A stretch of 6,979 nucleotides of DNA from an uncultured Ruminococcus sp. Lineage in GTDB: Bacteria > Bacillota > Clostridia > Lachnospirales > Lachnospiraceae. The notes beneath the pieces were generated by a model. The model saw only the letters and a program-made list of their open reading frames with translations, searched no databases and was not told where the DNA came from. The stretch spans positions 1 through 6,979 of the forward strand of contig USKR01000069.1 in the NCBI GenBank assembly GCA_900555215.1, read 5' to 3'. Made by a program: the position numbers and the translations under genes. Positions 1 to 5,238 of the stretch are shown piece after piece (the stretch's first letter is position 1; each line of letters starts with the position of its first letter).

Positions 1-2
1 TG

Positions 3-152
3 CTCTGGATGATCCTTGCTGTGCCGATCGGGATGGTGCTTATCAATATGTGCCAGGCAGGTGCCTTTGACTACATTTTCGATGACGTCAGGATCCTGAT
101 CAACGGGGTTTTGGGACTTCGGGAAAATGGAGATGAACAGGGCAGCCGGTAA
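3..152 (+). CDS. C-terminal end of an AI-2E/PerM-like membrane permease (partial)
   Basis: Only the last 49 codons and the TAA stop lie in the window; the start is off the left edge. The visible tail begins with a hydrophobic stretch containing LAVPIGMVLINM, followed by a short polar region (AFDYIFDDVR), an amphipathic helix-like stretch and a charged end (ENGDEQGSR). The 'LAVPIG' turn after a membrane helix, followed by a cytoplasmic tail, resembles the C-terminus of AI-2E transporter-family (PerM/YtvI-like) proteins, which usually have about 350-400 residues and multiple membrane spans. This assignment rests on a short tail and on family memory, so another polytopic membrane protein is possible. 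No clear terminator follows it. The next promoter starts about 36 bases after the stop. Confidence 0.55.
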   Translation, partial: LWMILAVPIGMVLINMCQAGAFDYIFDDVRILINGVLGLRENGDEQGSR

Positions 153-187
153 AAGATGTAAATACAGGGGCACAAACAATTTCTGCG

Positions 188-216
188 TTGAAAAAGAAGT
201 AAGGGTATGCTATCAT
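188..216 (+). promoter_or_regulatory. Promoter of the rubredoxin gene
   Basis: A TTGAAA -35 element (188-193) is separated by exactly 17 bases from a TATCAT -10 element (211-216). The -10 is preceded by TGC (208-210), giving an extended -10. The predicted transcript start is near 222-224, leaving a leader of about 88 bases before the rubredoxin ATG. This is the best housekeeping-sigma promoter in the window. Confidence 0.75.
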
Positions 217-217
217 G

Positions 218-243
218 AATGAGGGAGAACACTCCCGATCATT
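218..243 (+). promoter_or_regulatory. Inverted repeat at the predicted 5' end of the rubredoxin mRNA
   Basis: AATGA-GGGAG (218-227) pairs with CTCCC (232-236) and TCATT (239-243) around an AACA loop, with a two-base GA bulge on the right arm. The predicted transcription start falls within this dyad. The GGGAG/CTCCC part would therefore form a hairpin at the very 5' end of the mRNA, while the full dyad abuts the -10 element as DNA. It could be a 5' stabilising stem-loop or a repressor operator. There is no U-run after it, so it is not an intrinsic terminator. Confidence 0.5.
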
Positions 244-310
244 ATAAAAAATGCAGAGAAAAAGACGAGAAGTCTGAAGCATGGAATAACTGACAGGAGG
301 TAAGAAAACG

Positions 311-472
311 ATGAAAAAATACGTATGCGATGTATGTGGATACATTTATGACGAGGCGATCGGTGATCCGGATAACGGTATCGAGGCAGGCACAAAGTGG
401 GAAGATGTACCGGACGATTTCTTATGCCCGCTGTGCGGTGTAGGAAAAGATCAGTTCTCAGAGGCTGAGTAA
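311..472 (+). CDS. Rubredoxin
   Basis: This 53-residue protein is a complete, canonical rubredoxin: a small cytoplasmic one-electron carrier with a single iron held by four cysteines. The ligands are in the two expected knuckles, C6-x2-C9 (CDVCGY) and C39-x2-C42 (CPLCGV). The conserved Y11-I-Y13-D, the DPDNGI loop, W30 and PDDFLCP are all present, and the length matches the family norm of 52-54. The start is fixed by AGGAGG at 295-300, ten bases upstream. The gene has its own promoter and terminator, so it is probably transcribed alone. In anaerobes rubredoxin usually passes electrons to rubrerythrin, superoxide reductase or flavodiiron proteins in oxygen and peroxide detoxification. No such partner is visible here. 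Confidence 0.97.
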   Translation: MKKYVCDVCGYIYDEAIGDPDNGIEAGTKWEDVPDDFLCPLCGVGKDQFSEAE

Positions 473-504
473 AACTGCCTTTCGCGGAAAAGGATAAAAA
501 GGTG

Positions 505-543
505 CTGCCGTCCCATGTGTGTGAATGGGGCGGCAGTGTTTTT
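505..543 (+). terminator. Intrinsic terminator of the rubredoxin gene
   Basis: A 12-bp stem (505-516 with 525-536) carries one G-T wobble and an 8-base loop. It is followed by TGTTTTT (537-543), the classic GC-rich hairpin plus U-tract. It lies 32 bases after the rubredoxin stop and should separate that gene from the downstream run. Confidence 0.88.
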
Positions 544-661
544 GTGCGATGTGCCCGGCGCCGCTGCGAGCCGGACGCGGTATCGAGGCAGATGGGGAAG
601 AGAATCTTTCTCTATCCGATTCAGGGATGGAGTAAGCAGGATAGAATGGGGGAACTATAAG

Positions 662-1333
662 ATGGAAACAAAAAAAGAAAAATTTGCATCAGACACATCC
701 GGACGGAGCGCGGCTGACTGGGCGAAAGCGCTGATCATCCTTCTGATCGGCCTGACAGTCGCTCATCTGGGGGTCACCTTATTCCTTCTGTCTGAACTGG
801 GGACAGATACATTCACTGTCTTTATCCAGGGATTGTCCAGGATATTCGGTCTGACTGTGGGAACTGTGCATGTGATCGTACTCTGTATCCTTATGGTTGT
901 CATGCTGCTGACTACGAAAGGATATGTAAAGCCCGGGACTGTCGTATGCGCGTTCTGCGGGGGACCGATCATCGATCTGTTTACATGGCTGCTGGGCGGC
1001 TGGATCAATGCTGAGGCAGGGATGCCGGTACGGATCATCAGCATGCTGGCAGGGTGCGTGATCCTTGCGGCAGGAATGTCTATTGTGATCAACAGCAATG
1101 CGGGGACAGGTCCGAATGACCTTGTGGCTGTCATCCTTTCAGATAAGATCGAAAGAATCCAGTTCCGCTGGGTAAGAGTTGGATGCGACCTTTTCTTCGT
1201 GGTGCTGGGGTTTATCCTGGGAGGCACGGTGGGCGCAGGGACAGTGGCGGCTGTCTTCCTCACGGGACCGCTGGTGCAGTTCTGGCTCCCGAAGACGAAG
1301 CGGGCAGTTCAGGCGGTCCTGCATGAGGAGTAG
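662..1333 (+). CDS. YczE/YyaS-family integral membrane protein
   Basis: This 223-residue polytopic protein has a charged, cytoplasmic-looking N-terminus (METKKEK, then about 20 polar residues). Hydrophobic spans lie near residues 22-44, 66-86, 93-112, 122-144 and 172-208. Family-like patterns are LLSELGTDTFTVFIQGLS followed by GLTVGTVH (about residues 42-70) and GTGPNDL (148-154), which match the YczE/YyaS group (B. subtilis YczE is of similar length). The biochemical role of the family is not established; in some Bacillus a yczE gene has been linked to lipopeptide production. The frame stays open upstream to an ATG at 515, but that start lies inside the rubredoxin terminator hairpin. The ATG at 662, eight bases after a GGGGGA ribosome site, is far more credible. 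It ends 35 bases before the FAD gene and may be cotranscribed with it. No convincing promoter was found in 544-661. Confidence 0.82.
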   Translation: METKKEKFASDTSGRSAADWAKALIILLIGLTVAHLGVTLFLLSELGTDTFTVFIQGLSRIFGLTVGTVHVIVLCILMVVMLLTTKGYVKPGTVVCAFCGGPIIDLFTWLLGGWINAEAGMPVRIISMLAGCVILAAGMSIVINSNAGTGPNDLVAVILSDKIERIQFRWVRVGCDLFFVVLGFILGGTVGAGTVAAVFLTGPLVQFWLPKTKRAVQAVLHEE

Positions 1334-1368
1334 GGAAGAGCAAGGAGTGTTAAGAAAGGACAGATATT

Positions 1369-2742
1369 ATGGAAAGATATGATGTGATCATAATCGGCGC
1401 GGGTCCGGGGGGGATTTTTGCGGCATATGAGCTGATGAAGAAAGCTCCGGCGCTGAGCGTGGCGGTATTTGAGTCGGGGAATCCGCTGGAGAAGAGAAAA
1501 TGCCCCATTGACGGAAAAAAGATAAAAAGCTGCATCGGCTGTAAGACCTGTGCGATCATGAGCGGTTTCGGGGGAGCGGGTGCATTCTCTGACGGAAAAT
1601 ACAATATTACCAATGATTTCGGCGGTACTCTGTATGAGTATATCGGAAAGGACACTGCTATTGACCTCATGCGTTATGTGGATGAGATCAATGTGATGTA
1701 TGGCGGGAAAGGCACAAAGATGTACTCCACGGCAGGCACCAAGTTTAAGAAGCTGTGCATGCAGAATAAGCTGAAGCTTCTGGATGCATCCGTGCGCCAT
1801 CTGGGAACAGATATCAACTATGTTGTTCTGGAGAATCTCTTCGACGAGCTGAAGGATAAGGTGGATTTCCGGTTTAACTGTCATGTTGATGACGTGGAGA
1901 TGACAGACGGCGGATACCGGATCATCACAAAAGACGGCGCGTATGAGTGCGGGCAGTGCATTATTTCCGTGGGGCGAAGCGGCAGCAAGTGGATGGAGCA
2001 GATCTGTGAAAGGCTGGAGATCCCGACCAAATCCAACCGTGTGGACATCGGTGTGAGGGTGGAGCTTCCGGCGGTCATTTTCTCCCATCTGACAGATGAG
2101 CTCTATGAGAGCAAGATCGTATACCGCACAGAGAAGTTTGAAGATAAGGTGCGTACATTCTGCATGAATCCGTACGGCATCGTTGTAAATGAAAATACAA
2201 ACGGGATCGTCACTGTGAACGGACACAGCTATGAGGATCCGGAGAAGCAGACAGAGAATACCAATTTTGCTCTCCTGGTGGAGAAGCATTTCTCCGAGCC
2301 GTTTAAGGACAGCAATGGCTATGGAGAGAGCATTGCGCGTTTGTCTAATATGCTGGGTGGCGGGGTGCTCGTACAGCGCTTTGGGGACCTGATCAGAGGA
2401 AGGAGAAGTACCTGGGAAAGGATCGAGGAAGGATTTGTGAGACCGACCCTGGCGGCAGAGCCGGGAGACTTAAGCCTTGTTCTTCCTAAGAGAATCCTGG
2501 ACGGGATCATTGAGATGGTTTATGCTCTGGATAAGATCGCTCCGGGTACAGCGAACGATGATACTCTGCTCTACGGGGTGGAAGTGAAATTTTACAACAT
2601 GGAAGTAAAACTTGATGAGCATCTTGAGACAAGGCATAAAGGGCTCTATGTGATCGGGGACGGAAGCGGCGTGACTCATTCTCTGTCCCATGCGTCTGCA
2701 AGCGGGGTATATGTGGCAAGGGAGATTGCGGAGAATGGATGA
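1369..2742 (+). CDS. FAD-dependent oxidoreductase (COG2509-type, NAD(P)/FAD-dependent)
   Basis: This 457-residue cytoplasmic flavoprotein of the uncharacterised COG2509 type has no known substrate. The N-terminus is a Rossmann dinucleotide fold, YDVIIIGAGPGG (GxGxxG at G10, G12, G15), ending with the ribose-binding acid E35 in VAVFESG. A cysteine cluster follows (C45, C55, C58, C61), then the conserved MSGFGGAGAFSDGKYN segment (about 64-79). The C-terminus carries the second FAD motif, GLYVIGDGSGVTHS (about 425-438), as expected for a complete protein. AAAGGA lies eight bases before the ATG. The gene overlaps the next ORF by eight bases, which suggests coupled translation. The cysteines could hold a metal or Fe-S cluster or be redox active; that is inference. 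A long antisense ORF across this gene is a coding shadow. Confidence 0.9.
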   Translation: MERYDVIIIGAGPGGIFAAYELMKKAPALSVAVFESGNPLEKRKCPIDGKKIKSCIGCKTCAIMSGFGGAGAFSDGKYNITNDFGGTLYEYIGKDTAIDLMRYVDEINVMYGGKGTKMYSTAGTKFKKLCMQNKLKLLDASVRHLGTDINYVVLENLFDELKDKVDFRFNCHVDDVEMTDGGYRIITKDGAYECGQCIISVGRSGSKWMEQICERLEIPTKSNRVDIGVRVELPAVIFSHLTDELYESKIVYRTEKFEDKVRTFCMNPYGIVVNENTNGIVTVNGHSYEDPEKQTENTNFALLVEKHFSEPFKDSNGYGESIARLSNMLGGGVLVQRFGDLIRGRRSTWERIEEGFVRPTLAAEPGDLSLVLPKRILDGIIEMVYALDKIAPGTANDDTLLYGVEVKFYNMEVKLDEHLETRHKGLYVIGDGSGVTHSLSHASASGVYVAREIAENG

Positions 2743-2935
2743 GAAAAGACTTCAGCAGTTTGAGAAAATGCTCTCTGCTGTGCAGACAGAATATGAGAAT
2801 ATCGTCCGCCAGATGGAAGAATTAAAGGAGAAAGGAAAGATCAGATCCGTCACATACCAGCAGCTTCTGGCGAGAAAGATGACATACCAGAACATGCTTT
2901 CCATGTATGAATTGTACGATCTGATCGAAAAATAA
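2735..2935 (+). CDS. Small coiled-coil protein of unknown function
   Basis: I do not recognise this 66-residue protein. It is highly charged and almost entirely helix-forming, with heptad-like spacing (LQQFEKML, then YENIVRQMEELKEKGKI). A probable turn near GKIRSVTYQQ is followed by a second helix rich in methionine and tyrosine (RKMTYQNMLSMYELYDLIEK). That pattern suggests a helical hairpin or a coiled-coil dimer. There is no signal peptide, membrane segment or cysteine. The start is the ATG inside the last codons of the FAD gene (overlap 2735-2742), with AAGGGAGA ten bases upstream. Another ATG 45 bases earlier in the same frame lacks this spacing. The stop codon directly abuts the HAD start. 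The arrangement implies fixed expression with both neighbours. It may be a partner or stability factor for one of them, but that is inference. Confidence 0.8.
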   Translation: MDEKRLQQFEKMLSAVQTEYENIVRQMEELKEKGKIRSVTYQQLLARKMTYQNMLSMYELYDLIEK

Positions 2936-3799
2936 ATGATAAAATTACTTGCAGTGGATATGGACGGTACCTGCCTGGACAGCAGGAGCCGCATGACAGA
3001 CAGGACGCTCGGAGCCCTGCGGCGGGCTGCGTCTGCGGGAATTACTGTGGTCCCCGCGACAGGGCGGAATCTGGGGTGTGTTCCGCACCGCCTGGCAGCA
3101 GGGAGTGTTGACGGGCCGGTGCTGCCTTACAGAGGCAGGAGGGACGATGAGGAGAAAAATAAAGGACTTTTTCGGTATGTGATCTCATCTAACGGGGCGG
3201 CAGTCACAGATGCTGCTGAGAAAAGGACGGTGTTCCGGGCAATGATGCCAAGGGAGGAAGCGCTGTCGCTTTTAGAAGCGTGCGGCAGGATACGGCTTGG
3301 AAACGCTGCCCATATCTGTCACCGCTACCTGATGGAAGGAAGACTTCTTACGATGGCGGGAAGATTGATCTACGGGAAAGACGCTGCCGGGGTTTACTGC
3401 GTCAGAGATATACGGGAAGCTGTGAATAAGAGCATACAGGAAGTAGAAGAGCTGCAGTTCTATTTTCTTTCGCGGAAAGCAAAGGAGGAACTGAGGAAAA
3501 TAATGCTTTCCTACCCTGAACTGAGCGCGGCGTATACGGGGATCTATGCAGAGGTCTATTCAAAAAAGGCGTCTAAGGGGAACGCGCTGTCTGCTCTTCA
3601 GGATTATCTGGGAATTTCAAGGGAGGAAACAGCCTGTATCGGAGACGGTGAGAATGATCTGTCCATGTTTGAGGCGGCGGGAGTTAAGATCGCTATGGGT
3701 AATGCGGTCGCTGAACTGAAAGAGAAAGCAGATCAGGTAACTGGCACAAATGACCGGGACGGAGCCGCTGCGGCGATAGAGAAGCTTCTGAAATTATGA
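2936..3799 (+). CDS. Cof-type HAD-IIB family hydrolase
   Basis: This 287-residue cytoplasmic phosphatase belongs to the haloacid dehalogenase superfamily, Cof/YidA branch. Motif I is AVDMDGT with nucleophile D8 and acid D10. Motif II is the threonine of ATGR (T42). Motif III is K214 in KASKGNAL, and motif IV is GDGENDLSM (D237, D241). The C2B cap lies between motifs II and III (about 85-205) and begins with the typical YVISSNGA. Relatives dephosphorylate sugar phosphates, flavin or pyridoxal phosphates; the substrate cannot be read from sequence. The stretch at about residues 54-78 (GSVDGPVLPYRGRRDDEEK) is longer and more charged than usual at that point. The ATG follows the previous stop directly, and no Shine-Dalgarno sequence is visible in the 30 bases before it. 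Translation therefore probably depends on coupling to the 66-residue gene. Confidence 0.93.
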   Translation: MIKLLAVDMDGTCLDSRSRMTDRTLGALRRAASAGITVVPATGRNLGCVPHRLAAGSVDGPVLPYRGRRDDEEKNKGLFRYVISSNGAAVTDAAEKRTVFRAMMPREEALSLLEACGRIRLGNAAHICHRYLMEGRLLTMAGRLIYGKDAAGVYCVRDIREAVNKSIQEVEELQFYFLSRKAKEELRKIMLSYPELSAAYTGIYAEVYSKKASKGNALSALQDYLGISREETACIGDGENDLSMFEAAGVKIAMGNAVAELKEKADQVTGTNDRDGAAAAIEKLLKL

Positions 3800-3818
3800 T
3801 TTGGGACAGGGTGAATTA

Positions 3819-3863
3819 CGATTGGGGACGTAGTAAAATTCAATTTTACTACGTCCCCAATCG
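3819..3863. repeat. Perfect 22-bp inverted repeat in the convergent gap
   Basis: The left arm, 3819-3840, begins CGATTGGGGACGTAGTAAAA and ends TT. It is exactly complementary to the right arm 3842-3863 around a single C at 3841. It sits between the stop of the HAD gene (3799) and the stop of the spore-coat gene (3867), so it faces two converging transcripts. Its perfection and AT-rich centre would give a long hairpin in either RNA. No U-run follows the stem on either strand, so it is not a textbook intrinsic terminator. It may be a bidirectional processing or termination structure, or a copy of a dispersed REP/MITE-like palindrome. Copy number elsewhere is unknown from this window. Confidence 0.9.
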
Positions 3864-3866
3864 ATC

Positions 3867-4115
3867 TTAATTTGCCTGTACAATTGATTTTACATGGCTG
3901 ATCTCTTCCTGAGTTGCCTTTGCCGCAGGAACATAGTAGCTTCTCTCCCGGGCGGCGTCATACATTTTTTCCTGTGACATTTCGCACTGATTACGCATCT
4001 GCTTTAAGCACTGTTTGAGTTCTTTGTTTTCTGTCTGGGCGATCATATCGCCGAACATTTTCAGTTCACCGTTTATGCCGACAAGGGCGTCGGCAACCAT
4101 TGTTTTTTCATCCAT
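3867..4115 (-). CDS. Small spore coat protein, CotF-like
   Basis: This 82-residue protein resembles the Coat F domain seen in small spore-coat or spore-associated proteins of Bacillota. Helix one (about 5-27, VADALVGINGELKMFGDMIAQ) and helix two (about 30-58, with QCLKQMRNQCEMSQEKMYD) are followed by the family-like end RSYYVPAAKATQEEI. Two cysteines (C36, C44) are present and there is no signal peptide. I chose the ATG at 4115. The in-frame GTG at 4124 is part of the GAGGTG ribosome site (4122-4127), which sits six bases from that ATG. It lies directly downstream of a second small gene of the same type, 25 bases apart, so the two are probably one transcript. It is expected to be expressed during sporulation. 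Confidence 0.8.
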   Translation of the reverse strand: MDEKTMVADALVGINGELKMFGDMIAQTENKELKQCLKQMRNQCEMSQEKMYDAARERSYYVPAAKATQEEISHVKSIVQAN

Positions 4116-4140
4116 TGTTTTCACCTCATTTTGATATCTT

Positions 4141-4323
4141 TTACAGGAATTTCATGAGTTCCTGCTTGTTCTTCATGGCAGAATCTGCCGCGTCCTGAAA
4201 AAGCTTTTTGATCTCAGGATCGTCTGTTTTTGAAGCATAATCTGTCATCTTACAGTGGGTTGTGGAATAGCCGCCGATGAGATGACGCAGGTTCTGAAGA
4301 TCGAGAATTGATATTTCTGACAT
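4141..4323 (-). CDS. Small CotF-like spore-associated protein (60 residues)
   Basis: This 60-residue, all-helical protein has the first part of a CotF/ferritin-like helical pair: ILDLQNLRHLIGGYSTTHCK, then YASKTDDPEIKKLFQDAAD and KNKQELMKFL. The pattern of H14, H23 and the TDDPEIKKLFQ segment is typical of short coat-associated proteins that occur beside CotF proteins in Clostridia (family memory). The start is well supported by AAGGAGG at 4332-4338, eight bases before the ATG. It is first in a two-gene minus-strand unit with the 82-residue CotF-like gene. It begins 54 bases after the stop of the C26 peptidase gene on the same strand, with a possible sporulation promoter between. Metal binding by the histidines is not supported by any clear motif. 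Confidence 0.75.
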   Translation of the reverse strand: MSEISILDLQNLRHLIGGYSTTHCKMTDYASKTDDPEIKKLFQDAADSAMKNKQELMKFL

Positions 4324-4360
4324 AACTGCCGCCTCCTTAAATGAAATATTTTTCAGGTCT

Positions 4361-4390
4361 TAGTATGTCCGGAACCTTATCTGTTTATGA
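4361..4390 (-). promoter_or_regulatory. Possible sporulation-sigma promoter for the coat gene pair
   Basis: On the minus strand, TCATA (4386-4390) is followed after 18 bases by CATACTA (4361-4367). This resembles the sigma-G type pattern GHATR-N18-CATNNTA known from Bacillus. It would give a short leader ahead of the AAGGAGG site. The -35-like part lies in the last codons of the C26 gene. The motifs are short, so chance is a real possibility. Support comes mainly from the spore-coat nature of the genes. Confidence 0.35.
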
Positions 4391-5084
4391 GTGAATGGGA
4401 GACAAATTCATGAAAAAGATCTCGCATTTCCCCGGAGGTGCGGTACATGCACTCGGGATGCCACTGTACGCCGAGGGCAAAAGGATGAGAGTCCAGTTCG
4501 ATCGCCTCGATGGCTCCGTCCTGGGAGCGGGCGGTTACAGACACACCTTTTCCGGGGAAATTTACTGCCTGGTGGTGAAAACTGTTTACATATAGACAGG
4601 AGCCTGCGTACTGTTTCAGCCTGCTCCCTCTCTCGATGCGGATGCGGTGGCTGACTTCGCTGCGGCTTGCAGACTGCTGCATATGGTTCAGGACTCGTCC
4701 GGGGATCAGGGACATGTCCTGCCAGATGGAGCCTCCGCAGGCAACGCTTAAGATCTGCATTCCGCGGCAGATGGCAAAGACAGGTTTCCGGGATATCAGA
4801 ACACGCTTCATGAGACGGATCTGGAACAGATCGACAGTGATATCTGTTTTTCCGTTCCCTTCCACAGGTTCTTCGCCAAAGAGGAGAGGAGTGATGTCTT
4901 CCCCTCCGCAGAAAAGGAAGCCGTCGCATAATCTTACATATTCATCAATTACATGGTCGCTTCGCACGAGCGGGAGGATGAAAGGCAGTCCCCGCGAATA
5001 TCGTACAGACTGGATATAGGGGTTGGTCACAAACTGGCGGTTTTCTGAAAAACCGCATACAACGATGCCGATTTTTGGTTCCAT
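4377..5084 (-). CDS. Peptidase C26 / gamma-glutamyl-gamma-aminobutyrate hydrolase-like (class I glutamine amidotransferase fold)
   Basis: This 235-residue cytoplasmic hydrolase belongs to the PuuD-like C26 family, which cleaves gamma-glutamyl amide bonds. The catalytic triad is visible: nucleophile C106 in FAICRGMQIL, and H209 with E211 in GVQWHPE. Family landmarks are DGFLFCGGEDITPLLFGEE (about 54-72), the GGSIWQD segment after the nucleophile (about 117-123) and NSFHHQAV (about 167-174). The length is near the family norm, so it looks intact. The ATG is preceded by AAGGAGT at 5089-5095. Whether it acts on gamma-glutamyl-GABA, folate polyglutamates or another gamma-glutamyl compound cannot be decided, because no putrescine-pathway gene is visible. 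It is divergent from the M19 dipeptidase gene and shares its control region. Confidence 0.9.
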   Translation of the reverse strand: MEPKIGIVVCGFSENRQFVTNPYIQSVRYSRGLPFILPLVRSDHVIDEYVRLCDGFLFCGGEDITPLLFGEEPVEGNGKTDITVDLFQIRLMKRVLISRKPVFAICRGMQILSVACGGSIWQDMSLIPGRVLNHMQQSASRSEVSHRIRIERGSRLKQYAGSCLYVNSFHHQAVNFPGKGVSVTARSQDGAIEAIELDSHPFALGVQWHPECMYRTSGEMRDLFHEFVSHSLINR

Positions 5085-5140
5085 AAATACTCCTTATATA
5101 TTGAGATGATCTGCCCGGGGACAGCATCCGGCGCGCTCCT

Positions 5141-5167
5141 GGATAAATTTCCCTTTCGGGAATATCC
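5141..5167. promoter_or_regulatory. Imperfect hairpin in the shared divergent control region
   Basis: GGATA (5141-5145) and TTCCC (5149-5153) pair with GGGAA (5158-5162) and TATCC (5163-5167) around a TTTC loop, with a three-base bulge on the left arm. Read on the minus strand, the loop is GAAA (GNRA type). GCGC at 5131-5134 and 5171-5174 could extend the pairing. It lies where the -35 of the dipeptidase promoter should be, and inside the predicted leader of the C26 gene. It could be an operator or an RNA element. Confidence 0.4.
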
Positions 5168-5179
5168 GCGGCGCTACGA

Positions 5180-5188
5180 TGATATGAT
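5180..5188 (+). promoter_or_regulatory. Extended -10 promoter of the dipeptidase gene
   Basis: TGATATGAT combines the TGN extension (5180-5182) with a TATGAT -10 element (5183-5188). The predicted start is near 5195, giving a leader of about 40 bases. No recognisable -35 occurs 16-18 bases upstream, where the hairpin arm lies instead. The promoter may therefore need an activator. Confidence 0.45.
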
Positions 5189-5210
5189 AGATTATGTAAA
5201 AAATAAAAAG

Positions 5211-5238
5211 ATTATACATCAAAGGAGTTTTTTATGAA
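5211..5238 (-). promoter_or_regulatory. Candidate promoter of the C26 peptidase gene
   Basis: The minus strand reads TATAAT at 5211-5216, a perfect -10. It has TTCATA (5233-5238) 16 bases upstream as a 4-of-6 match to the -35 consensus. It would give a leader of about 120 bases containing the 5141-5167 hairpin. The -35 overlaps the dipeptidase start codon, so transcription in the two directions would interfere. Confidence 0.35.

Noticed and set aside
232..248. PerR/Fur-like box upstream of rubredoxin
   Set aside because: Only a half-site resembling ATTATAA is present; the other half does not match TTATAAT.
100..395. Minus-strand open frames over the rubredoxin region
   Set aside because: They are short, overlap the rubredoxin gene and its promoter, and have low-complexity aromatic-rich translations with no ribosome site of note.
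515..661. A 49-codon N-terminal extension of the YczE-like protein
   Set aside because: The upstream ATG falls in the loop and right arm of the rubredoxin terminator, has no ribosome site, and would add an arginine-rich stretch unlike the family. The ATG at 662 fits better.
544..661. Promoter or structured RNA before the YczE-like gene
   Set aside because: Only weak short stems (such as AGAGAA/TTCTCT at 599-613) and a TAGAAT (642-647) without a good -35 were found. That TAGAAT would start transcription inside or after the ribosome site.
1309..2289. A 326-codon open frame on the minus strand
   Set aside because: It lies wholly opposite the well-supported FAD oxidoreductase gene. Its translation is rich in His, Ile and Cys with no recognisable domain, as expected of a coding shadow.
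3819..3863. Palindrome as a standard Rho-independent terminator
   Set aside because: No T-run follows the stem on either strand, the stem is unusually long, and its top is AT-rich. It is better described as a repeat with possible terminator function.
4116..4124. GTG start giving three extra residues to the 82-residue coat protein
   Set aside because: The GTG is part of the GAGGTG ribosome site that correctly spaces the ATG at 4115.
4391..5019. Plus-strand open frames across the C26 gene
   Set aside because: They are arginine- and serine-rich shadows opposite a gene with a complete catalytic triad.
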